The notes below the pieces were generated by a model. It was given only the letters and a program-made list of their open reading frames with translations, had not been told where the DNA came from and made no database searches. Below, piece by piece: positions 13,091 to 23,344 of a DNA stretch of 64,000 bases. This stretch comes from Helicoverpa zea (Eukaryota; Arthropoda; Insecta; Lepidoptera; Noctuidae), in assembly GCF_022581195.2 (NCBI RefSeq), contig NC_061462.1:11904001-11968000 (forward strand), in the 5' to 3' direction. Both the position numbers and the translations under genes were made by a program. How positions within the stretch are numbered: the stretch's first letter is position 1; each line of letters opens with the position of its first letter.

Positions 13091-14547
13091 ACATAGATTT
13101 TAAATAGGTTCGGGCCCTGCGCTTCATCTATGGCATTTTAAATGGAGGGACCTATCTGGCCTTCTCAACTCACTTACCTGGTTAACCCGATACCTCTCGA
13201 AAGGTCGAAAGTTTTAAGGATTACCAAATTGTTACATAAAATAAAAACCGCAAACCTATTAATACCCGTATTGTGCTAACAAGTAATATTTGTTTCGATT
13301 TGAGGAAGAGAATCGATACCCAATCAATTGACTATAATGATTGCATTCGACCTTGTCCTGCCCACATTGCGCACTGCAAACGCAGGCGCATAATATTAAT
13401 TCAATCTGTCAGCGATAACCTCAGGTTATCATATCATGATAATGTACAGTCAACCAGTAAAATGATCTACGTATTGGAAATTATCATGGAGAACAAAATC
13501 ACTAGCGGAGATGTCATAATGCAAAATTTCTTCAGAAAGTAGCGCGCCAAAATACGAGTGTTTGGGAGGGGGGGGGGGGAAGGGGAAGTTACTAGCTCCA
13601 CCCTTACACGTCTTCTATAGAACTCACTTAATACTTTCTAAATAAAATCACCAATCAATCAAGACCAACCTTTGACCAGAAGGTTTTTGATTTGAGAAGG
13701 AACTCGAGCGTCTCGTTAGATCTAGTAACAGATCACCGTTGCTTGACCTACAAGAAAGTGCGTGACCTGCCTTATATATAGCATCTCCGCTATATTTCCT
13801 TACTCCGTCGAAATTACACTTCATTTAGTTCACGTGGTAAGTCATGCTTGACGATTGGTTGCATCTCACAGGTCTTGTCAAATAACAGTGCTTTCACTAT
13901 AGCGTATTTTCCGATCGGTTTTTCCGAACGGATCTTAGATTGTCAACAATGGTTCAAATAGGTCAAAGATTGGCACGTGAAAACGATAGGCTTTTGTCGC
14001 AATGAATTGCGAGTAGAAAAACCAAGTGGAAAACCCACGCTTTAACTTTTCCACTATATAGGCAACAACTTATTTGAAGTTACGCGCATACATGAGATAG
14101 GTAGATACTTACAGGGGTTTGATTATCGAAAAGTGGCCAACTTCGGAGCGGAAAACTTATTTGGCGCATAACTACGTGCCAGTATGTAATGTATAAAGAT
14201 CTAACACTGAAGTTTGAAAATAAAACTTTAGAAAAATAAATTTGCTTTATTTTGCACCATAATATAATGTTATTACTAGTTAATATAACGTACCTATAGC
14301 GTATGTCACGACCTCTCAACTTGACACTGCGTATTCTCCAGTTTACGATAGTAATATTTATTTACTTGCAAACATTGCTAACTTTACTTCAGATGCATCT
14401 TAATCTTGTATAGATAAGGCAATGCTCTCCACTAGATCACAACAGTTTTAAGTCTTAGAACGATGCTCAAACATCAAAGTTGAGCGCTTGTTAATTCTGA
14501 CTCTGACTAGTTGAGCATTGAGTGCGCTACTGACTTTCTTTTGTAAA

Positions 14548-17500
14548 ATGTTTGTTTTGAAGTTAATTGTTTTTCTGTTGCCTGTACTTTGGGGAGCGTC
14601 TTGTGTGGTAAGTTCACTTCCTTATATTATGTTGACAATTGATTAGAATAGTTAAATTATGTTATTGTTTGTGTCTGGACTTAAATAGGATACCTATCAG
14701 ACAGTTGCTGTGAATGTGGGACAGAAAGAGATATTCTAGTAGGTTAGTACTGTAGAGGTGTAGTACTTAGATACTCTTTGGTGGCAAGGTTTTATTTATT
14801 ATATTTAATACCTGGCCGGACAATGATATAAATAGATTCGATTTGAAATAGAATAAGTTTTTATACTGAAGTATGTCACTTCACCCCCAGTCCGTCAATA
14901 AACACAAAGTTAAAGATCTATTTAATGTTTTAATTATCGTATATCCTGAAGATCCCCGGTCCCTAGCGCACCACGGGCTACAGTACCTAAGTACCTACCT
15001 ACTGTTTACTCATTGAACTATCGATCGTCCTTTCTTTTTGGAACTCCTAAAGGAACTTTTCAGCTTATTAAAGATGATTTTTTGTTTTGTCCTAAACAAC
15101 TAAACGAAGAAAGTATAGTAAGTAGCTTTTCTTAATAGCATCCATTATGAAATTACGAATTAAAGTAAGTACAGACTACACTGACAGTGTGTCATATTTC
15201 TTCAATGGATTTTCAACCTTATCACAATACTCGAAGGTTAATGTTCTATTGGTAAAATTTGGCAGCTTCGGGTAGATTGACCTGCTAGCATCTTTACAAT
15301 ACAATAAAAGTTTTAGATCTGAATTGTTTGTTTATGTGTTAGGCAGCAGTCCAGCACACAGATCGACTGATAGCAAGTGGATATGGGCGCCCATGGATAC
15401 CTACAACACCAGAGGAATCGAAAGTACGTTGCTAGCCTTTTTTAACGTGTGCGTTCGCGCAGCGGAATGTTGTTGAATTTAAAGATTTTAACTATGCAGA
15501 TAATTAGCGTAAGACGTTCTATAATTGTGTATGGTAAAAAAAAATTGTGTATGCAGCCATTGTGGAGAAATTCACCAAAAACTGATTCCGCTGGGCGAAC
15601 GTTGTCCTGGCGGAACTTTTTTTAATCCATAGACTTTAGAAGAAAAAAGATGTGTCCAAAAATTTGTGTGTATTTGTGTATAATTATTTATGTATGAATG
15701 AAATCAGTGCATGCATAAACTTCGGAGAAATTCAAGTTTCCGCTACGCGAACGTTTGGTCATTAGCTAGTTTTCATATAAAGCGCTTACATAGAGAGCTG
15801 TAGATTTTTAGATACGTTGTTTTGAATTTGTTTATATTTGTTTAAAAAACAGATTTAGAAAAAGTCGTAGGGTTTAAAAGATAAAAATATAAACGTAAAA
15901 TACACTTATTAGGTCTTAGTTCTTAAAGTATGCAGTTTGGGGTCTAGATTTTCACGTTTACACAAACCTTGTAAGTGTATGCAACATGTTGCCAAGTATC
16001 AATGATGTTCCGTTAGTAATTAAAAAGTTATAGGATTATTTACCATGAATAGATTACTGTTTACAAAGCTGTCGAATATCATGACGTTCTAATTTCTCTG
16101 CTTTCAGTTCTAAATTCGACTGCTTTGTAAACAGTGATCTATTCATGGTAAATTATCCTATAACTTTTTAATTACTAACGGAACATCATTGATACTTGGC
16201 AACATGTTGCAGACACTTACAAGGTTCGAGTAAACTTCAAAATCTAGACCCCAAACTGCATACTTTAAGAACTAAGACCTAATAAGTGTATTTTACGTTT
16301 ATATTTTTATCTTTTAAACCCTGCGACTTTTTCTAAATCTGTTTTTTAAACAAATATAAACAAATTCAAAACAACGTATCTAAAAATCTACAGCTCTCTA
16401 TGTAAGCGCTTTATATGAAAACTAGCTAATGACCAAACGTTCGCGTAGCGGAAACTTGAATTTCTCCGAAGTTTATGCATGCACGGATTTCATTCATACA
16501 TAAATAATTATACACAAATACACACAAATTTTTGGACACATCTCTTTTCTTCTAAAGTCTATGGATTAAAAAAAGTTCCGCCAGGACAACGTTCGCCCAG
16601 CGGAATCAGTTTTTGGTGAATTTCTCCACAATGGCTGCATACACAATTTTTTTTTACCATACACAATTATAGGACTTCTTACACTAATTATCTGCATAAC
16701 TAAAATATTTAAATTCAACAACATTCCGTTGCGCGAACGCACACTTTTTTAACTGATTTCACCACCATAAGGAGGGTAGTGTGTTTATCAGCCTATGTAC
16801 GCATGTAATGTATGTAGAACCTATGTATAAGTACCTACTGGTTCGTACCCTTGCGGCATTAGGTAGGTACGTTGTATATAGACCAAACGCGTAGGTTAAT
16901 TTTGCTACTTAAATGTGATTGTCGTTTGATTTGACAAGAAACGTTTAAGATGGTGCGAGGGCACGGAATAATTTTATGGATATTCTTAATTTAAGAATAA
17001 TGTTTTATAGTTATCGGCACGGATATTGAGCCCTGACCTTCACCTGCGCAGAAGCGATTTATTGGTTTATTGCCTTATGTGTACAGTGCGCTAAGCGATC
17101 CCACTCTTCCGCCGAGAGCCCAATATCCGTGCCGGTAACTACATATATTGTTCTAAGAATTCAATTTCAGTCTTCATTTCCAGCGTACCAACATACAACT
17201 CCAGATACAAAAATTCGAGGAAGATGTGAACGCTTCCAGGGTACTTCAGAAGAATGATAGAGACCAAATGGTGAACTGGGCTGATGAGTTCCAGATCAAG
17301 CGGTTAGATGTCACTATGAGGTATAGGATGCAGATGATCAGACATCAGGAACATAGCTTGAAGAGCAATGGTAATCCTAAGGTGAGGAGAAACTTTTTAA
17401 GAGTCGCTTACGCGCTTATGTGTGGCATCTGACTGCCTGATCCATATATGGTCTTAAATTTGGGTGAATTTGAAACCAAACAAGTGCATGCTTATTCTAT

Positions 17501-18943
17501 AAGTACCTTTTCCGAGCGAAAATGGTAATAAGTGTTGTTAACTGTGCCAGTTTAAATATACTGTGATTAATGCGAACCCATGGCCAGTCATGTAACACCA
17601 CCAACTTGCATACCGATCTAGTATCCGAATCGATTCGACGACTCAGTGCATAGCGGTCTCGCCCACGTCCACTAGATTAACGGGCAGTAACTACCGATAG
17701 AAGACTTTTAATTTATCTTCATGTTTCAGTGGCTAGAGTGCCTCTTCGTCCATAGAAAGGAGATCAGGCGTTCCATACACCTGTACTATGAGAGTGAACA
17801 CCTGTGCTTGAAGGCAGCCACTTCTAAGGATGAAGAGTCCAAAGAACCTGCTGAGCAGTTGGATAAACAAGTAATTATTTATAAATACTTAATAATCTTC
17901 TTATCGAGTGAGCTACAGGTTTGGACACCTACCAAGTCCTAGTGTAAGACCTGCCGGTGCTGCGGGATTGAAAGAGTTACCTCGGCTCTGGTACCAAAAG
18001 GTCTTAAGAAGGAACATGATGGGATGGGTTTTAGTAGTTTAACTTGGTAGCCTGACACTCAATCACGCTGCACCGGCAGCGGGGTTGTAATTTTATGTTT
18101 TACCATTAAAAAAAAGTCCTAATGTTAAGGATTTCAAACCTGCCTGACGGCTTCTGTCGTGGATAAATTAGAATATTTTTTTATTTCAGATAGTGAAATG
18201 GAGGAAAGGTTACCGCTATTTAGTAAACCTCTGCAGAGACGAGCACCCTACATCAAAGCAACAAGAGCAAGAGTGTTTAGTTGAATACGTAAGTGTAACT
18301 TGGTATTTATTTTAGCATCTATCATCATCATCATCATCAGCCTATCGCAGTCCACTGCTGGACATAGGCCTCTCCAAGTGCACGCCACTGAGATCGATTT
18401 TCGGCTACTCGCATCCTCGCATTTTAGCATCTATATCTACCGTTATTGCTAACGGCGGCTGAAAGGCTTGGCTTGCTCATCTCTTGCCTATTCACTATTT
18501 AATCGACTTTCTAAAAATGTTCTCAAGTCGAATTCCTTTGCATTATTAATATCCAGTATTCTACCCATGTAATCAAAAATCAAGCGTGAGGCGTGACCAT
18601 ATAATTCGAATATTCGATATTCGATATTCGATAACTTAAGTACCTTCCTCAAAGTGAATATTTGATGACTTAGTTTAATGTTTTTTTTTCCAAATATTCC
18701 TACACTCTGCATTACAAACTTTAGTTTATTAAACCCACCTTTCAGATGCAAAACGACAAATACAACGAAGTGATCCGAAGGCTGATGTTACTGAAACAGA
18801 CCGCCACTAGCGACCTCTACGCGTACTACAACTCCTCGCTGATAGACCTGGAGGAATGCCTGAAGACGAACCTGTCGCGATACCTGGACAGGATCCGAAA
18901 CATCATGGAGACCTTGAATAAATGCTATACTATTACCACGTGA
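14548..18943 (+). CDS. gene B: unrecognised secreted helical protein, 258 residues, six exons
   Basis: Exons, all phase 0 with GT-AG borders: 14548-14607, 15343-15423, 17184-17381, 17730-17870, 18190-18288, 18746-18943 (TGA). Exon 1 (MFVLKLIVFLLPVLWGASCV) is a clear signal peptide, so the product should enter the secretory pathway. There is no membrane span in the rest. The mature part is rich in charged, heptad-like helices and has six cysteines (about 117, 139, 175, 189, 231, 253), which could form three disulfides. Possible N-glycosylation sites include NAS, NSS and NLS. I recognise no domain and infer no function. The exon 3 acceptor could also be the AG at 17169-17170, but that reading hits a stop; the TTTCCAG ending at 17183 keeps the frame. 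Gene A upstream looks like a paralogue. It is transcribed toward the cadherin gene; AATAAA at 19217-19222 is a candidate poly(A) signal. Confidence 0.7.
15447..16744. mobile_element. snapback DNA transposon, MULE-like, in gene B intron 2
   Basis: Almost the whole 1.3 kb is one inverted repeat. Each arm is about 630 bp, highly similar, and the arms meet around 16080-16105. The ends are GTGTGCGTTCGCGC and its complement. The 9-bp direct repeat TTTTTTAAC flanks both ends (15438-15446 and 16745-16753), as expected for a target duplication. Long terminal inverted repeats with a 9-bp duplication are typical of Mutator-like elements; Drosophila FB elements also make 9-bp duplications. It has no coding capacity and would need a transposase in trans. 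Confidence 0.75.
17010..17139. mobile_element. MITE family M1, copy 2
   Basis: Same family and orientation as 5363-5493, differing at a few bases (for example GGTAAC instead of GATAAC at the right end). TA lies at 17008-17009 and 17140-17141. It ends 44 bp upstream of gene B exon 3. Confidence 0.75.
17943..18110 (-). repeat. dispersed repeat family R1, copy 3
   Basis: Reverse complement of the R1 blocks (GAAAGAGTTACCTCGGCTCT, GGAACATGATGGGATGGGTT, AGCCTGACACTCAATCACGC). It lies in intron 4 of gene B. Confidence 0.55.
18309..18423 (-). repeat. LINE 3' tail in gene B intron 5
   Basis: (ATC)n followed by CAGCCTATCGCAGTCCACTG and GGACATAGGCCTCTCCAAGT. On the minus strand this ends in a GAT-repeat tail, as many lepidopteran LINE copies do. 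A related tail on the plus strand is at 45520-45582. Confidence 0.55.
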
Positions 18944-18973
18944 ACCATATTTTATTTTACTTATTTTTTATTT

Positions 18974-19095
18974 GGTTGCCCGGGTAACTGGGTCGAGGAG
19001 GTTAGGTGAACAGTCGCTCCATGTAAAACACTGTTTCTCAGCTGCAACTGGTTCGAGTGCAAGCCGACCCCATAGTTGGGAAAAAGCTAGGGAAA
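18974..19095 (+). repeat. retroposon 3' tail downstream of gene B
   Basis: GGTTGCCCGGGTAACTGGGT through AGTCGCTCCATGTAAAACAC to CCGACCCCATAGTTGGGAAA. Same family as 2530-2715. It begins about 30 bp after the gene B stop, so it is probably in the 3' UTR. Confidence 0.55.
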
Positions 19096-21116
19096 AGACC
19101 AAGACAGTTAAAAATTATGTGTATCGGGAGAAGCATTACCTATTCAATATACAATAACTATCGTTAAAATCCACGTTGAAATAAGGATCCAAAAAGAAAA
19201 TTAAAAAAAACGGTTTAATAAACATTCACGTTTATTTTCCAATATTAGTAAGGATTTTTTACAATTCCACCAAATAAAACCAAAAACAATTTCGCTATAA
19301 AATCTCTTTATTGCTTTGTCGTTGTTAAATAATACTTGAAGGTATAAAAATATATATTTACAAAAACGTACTTAACTTATTGACTATTTATTTCTTTTAT
19401 TATTTTGTATTTATTTCAAATATCTTAGGAAAGGATGGTACCATAAAATATCAATTCCCCTATCACGTTGACCACTTTATGAAAATAAAGAATATTTACA
19501 TAAAAATGCGGTGTTGCACCTTATTTTTCATTCTTGAACTATTTTTTAAATAAAATTCCGGAAAATCATAAATTGTATCAAAAATAGAAATGGACTTTCA
19601 AATTAGATTCTTATGTACCATTATAACAACATAATTGGCTTTTATTAATTATAAAATTTTATAATACATTGTTTAGTTTGTAGAAAGCAGAAAGTCATAT
19701 TTAAAAGTAAGTTTTTTTCTTATATTACTTACATAATGAATATTTACACAACATAACAGATTTTGGTTACACACACATTTTGATATAATAAAATTCTGCA
19801 GATGTATGCGCCCCAAAATGCAGAATTTGAAATTGGTCCCTTACAATAAACAAATCTTAAACAATATTGTATTTTGTACAATATTTTGTAATTTACAATA
19901 TATTTATATGGCATTAGTTAAAATCAAAGACGTATAGAAATAATTTAGGTTATAAATCTAAAGATTGGCTAAGATATTATGAGATTCTAGACAAGATTCT
20001 ATATGAGATAGAGAAAGAATATAAAAATAATGGTCTTTTTCTCTACTTAGCAGCTTTTTCTTTTTGGTTTATATAAAAATGAAATAGAAAAAAAACATAC
20101 TTAGGCCATATTGATAGCATGAAAATATTACAAAATTAGTAGATAGGCAAATAATTTTCCTGATACTAAAAAAAATATTTCTGAGAACCTCCTCATTTTT
20201 TTGGGAAGTCGGTTAAAAACATAGTCGAAGTAATAAAAAATGCAATTTCATGCAAAATAATGTTTATACACACCAAAAAGAAAAAGTTATCAATAATTTA
20301 AAACTTTAGATTAATAATTTCATCACAGGAGAAATTAAATCACAAATCTAAGTAAAAATTGTATTAAAATAAAGAATTTGTTCCTACACTAAAAATAAAT
20401 GGACGTTGTCAATGTATCACATAATATAAAGTTTCTTCTAAATGGTAACAAAAATATTAATAGTTATTTTCGGACAGTCTTACTTTGTTTTACGGTATAT
20501 ACTGTTTTTGTAACACTTGTACAAATAGAAAAACCGTCAGTTGCACAAAGCTCCATTTAAGTTATAGCTTCTTTTAATCTATTGCTGACTCTTTCTTTGT
20601 CAACAAGATAAAAAGTGTCAGCAATAGATTTAATGAAGCTTTAACTTTAATGGAGCTTTGTATAACTGACGGAAAATTCCTATAGTCATCGTAAACCGTA
20701 CGTCAAGCGTCACACATTCGTCATTTGACGGTTGCTTGCATCATGCACAGAAACACAAAAAAAATGAGTGTATGTCTTGAAGCAGCAAAGTCGTGTTTGA
20801 CTTTTCTAAGTTTGCAAGCATTCGTCAAAAAACGAGGCCACTTACAATATTCGTGAAAGTTACAAAAACAGCATTTCCGTGTATTTTTATAACACATTGT
20901 CAACATGCACTACCTAGTTACTAAATATTTACAGTTAACTTTATATTTATAAATCTTCCACCAATTTGTATTGACGTTTCTGAAACAGACATAATTCAAC
21001 TAGTTTTAATTTAAATACGGAAAGAAACCTAATTATAAAAAAATATCTAAAAATTGTACCCTCAAACTTCCTGTTTGTTGGAAAAACTGAGTCTGGTGAT
21101 GGTGTTAGACTTACCA
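19096..21116 (-). other. presumed cadherin 3' UTR and convergent gene ends
   Basis: AT-rich, no coding exon. On the minus strand AATAAA signals occur (for example at 19307-19312), and gene B has AATAAA on the plus strand at 19217-19222, so the two convergent transcripts could end within about 100 bp of each other or overlap. An inverted-repeat element lies at 20534-20672. Confidence 0.4.
20534..20672. mobile_element. short inverted-repeat element (MITE) in the presumed 3' UTR
   Basis: About 60-bp arms: CCGTCAGTTGCACAAAGCTC at the left, with the complement GAGCTTTGTATAACTGACGG at the right, meeting around TGCTGACTC/GTGTCAGCA. If transcribed in the cadherin 3' UTR it would fold into a long hairpin. 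Confidence 0.6.
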
Positions 21117-23344
21117 TCAAAGAATACCTAACCCTGAGGGTCTAGGAGGCGGCTCTGGCGTATCCGGTGATGGTGGCTTAAACGTACTGCCCTGGAAGAA
21201 AAAAGTTTTATTTAGCTTCCGGGTTTTCCTGACTCTCTTTCAGACTGATTCTCTCTCAAATAGAGTAACACAATAACAAAGTAAGATAGTTAATTAGATA
21301 CCTGGAAGCCTAGTGCTGCCTCTAGGGGGGTGGGCGAGTCGTTCCCGAGCGTGGCGTAGTCGCCGAATCGCTCCGTCGTGCGGCTGCCCTGGATCGTCGC
21401 ATATGTATTGTCCGTCTACAAAATAAATGTTATATTAATTAGAACTGTAATTTTTAGCAATTATTTTTATAGTTCCTCTCACTCTCTCTCTCTTGTAAAA
21501 AGTCCATTGCACTAAATAGGTATTTCTTTTAAATACCACAACCACTCATAATCATACATAAACTTTAAATTAAGCCTGATTAAGGAAACATAAAATAAGT
21601 CTGCCTTTTCCTACTTTTTAATAAAAAAACGTGAAAAAAAAAAAAAAAAAACCTATTTCAATTTCCAAAAAGCAAAAAGCCAACGTCACGCGGTGTTCCC
21701 AGGCGGTCACCCATCCAAGTACTGACCGCGCCCGATGTTGCTTAACTTCGGTGATCGGACGAGAACCGGTGTATTCAACGTGGTATGGACGTTGTCGAAT
21801 GCTATATTGAAATTATTCATTGCTATACCCCTTTGTACGACTTTCTGGCTTCTGACTACCCTGACCAATTGCCAGAGATGTTCAAATGACAGCCGTTTCC
21901 CACGGAAATACGAAATAACTCGTCATAATAAGATAGTCACACATCCATGGACCGACTTCGCCAACCGTTACTTACCGTATGATCAATCAATCCTGGCAGT
22001 TTTGACTTTATGTCCAAACCAATCTATAATACGAAAAACAACGGATGGATCAGTAATCGAAATTCGCAGTTAGCCACGAGTTCTTTCTTACAGCTTAGAC
22101 CATGAGATTATAATTTAAGAATTGCTAGGTTATACAACGTTATTTTTTGTTTATGCGAAACCTGATACACCTATCTAGTATTTTTATGTAAAGAATCTAT
22201 GTACGAAATTTCAACACCGTATCATGAAAAATCACAAAGTTATAAGCATGTTAAATTACGGGACTGTCCGTAAAAATACATAATCACCACAAAGCGCACA
22301 CATGCCGCGCAACGCGATAGCACTGTGCGCTCGCGCCCGCTATGAACTCGCCGTGACTTGTTGTGCGAGAATAAATACCTATTTGTGGTGTCCAACATTC
22401 AAAGTTTTTTAGATAATTTTGGGAAAAAATATAACATGGTGTAAAAACTAGTGGAATCGATTCAGTTACTGATTCTGAACAAACTATATTCAGGTTTCGC
22501 ACAAACAAAAAATAACGTTGTATATTGTAAACTCACCGGCGCAGGTTCAGCCGGCGGCTGTTCATTCTGGTCTCCGAAGACATTCATGGTGAGTTCCTGT
22601 TCCTCATAAGGCCTCAGCTTGGTCTCCAGCCACAGAGGGTTCTCAGTAGTAGACAGTTCTTCTAGAATACGGCGACGGGCTAAACTGTCGCCCTTGCTGG
22701 ATTGTAGTGAGGGAGGGGGGATTACCCTGGGGAAGGGAAGGTGGTTTGATTAAATCAAATCGAAATTCCTTTATTATTTTCTTTATTCTTAGAGTAGGTA
22801 ACATAAATTATAATACTTAAATTGCCAATAACAAGTCTTCACAGATAATTTCAACCCATCGACAGATACAAGTGTAATACTTATGTATTTTCTTCTACAT
22901 TGGCCCTAATACCTTGAAGACTAATATAGGTACTGACTTATTATTATTACATTGTATATGTATAGAAAATTAAATCTATGTACTTACCTATGTTATTATC
23001 ATTTCATTACTATATTATGTATGATATAAGAGTTACTTATGAAAGTGTTCATGGTAGGTGTCGAAAGTATTGTCAGAGTTTGTAGTTAGAAGAGCTAATT
23101 CTAGTGATTTTGCTGCCAACAAATTACAGTTTTTTTTTTCAATTTGGGCGTGTTGGTTGACCTGCGCCCAATTTCAATAAGGAGTTATAATACATTTCCG
23201 ATGTCTACGAATATGTTTGAAGATAAAGGTAAACTTACCAGTGTTTAAGACATGCGCAGACGACGATGAAGGTGACGATGCCGGTGAACAGCACGATCAG
23301 CAGAGCTATTAAAGCTGCTAGTGCTGGGTCGAAACTGTCTGGTG
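21117..23344 (-). CDS. cadherin exons 32-35: membrane span and cytoplasmic tail
   Basis: Exons 23239-23344, 22537-22726, 21302-21415, 21117-21191 (TGA at 21117-21119). The span is LAALIALLIVLFTGIVTF followed by IVVCACLKHW. The tail contains TTENPLWLETKLRPYEEQEL, a tyrosine-containing TDNTYATIQG, and a proline-rich PPSPDTPEPPPRPSG near the C-terminus that could bind SH3 or WW domains. No catenin-binding motif is seen, so classical beta-catenin coupling is unlikely. Confidence 0.85.

Larger units (their letters stand above)
10618..14547. other. intergenic region between genes A and B
   Basis: No coding exon could be supported. It holds the presumed 3' UTR of gene A, an imperfect inverted repeat (10798-10932), a MITE (11884-12132), a retroposon tail (13012-13090) and a poly-G run (GGGAGGGGGGGGG..., about 13567-13585). 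The last few hundred bases before 14548 presumably contain the gene B promoter; I see no convincing TATA box close to the start codon. Confidence 0.45.

Noticed and set aside
13567..13585. Poly-G run.
   Set aside because: Simple low-complexity tract with no flanking structure; noted but not worth a finding.
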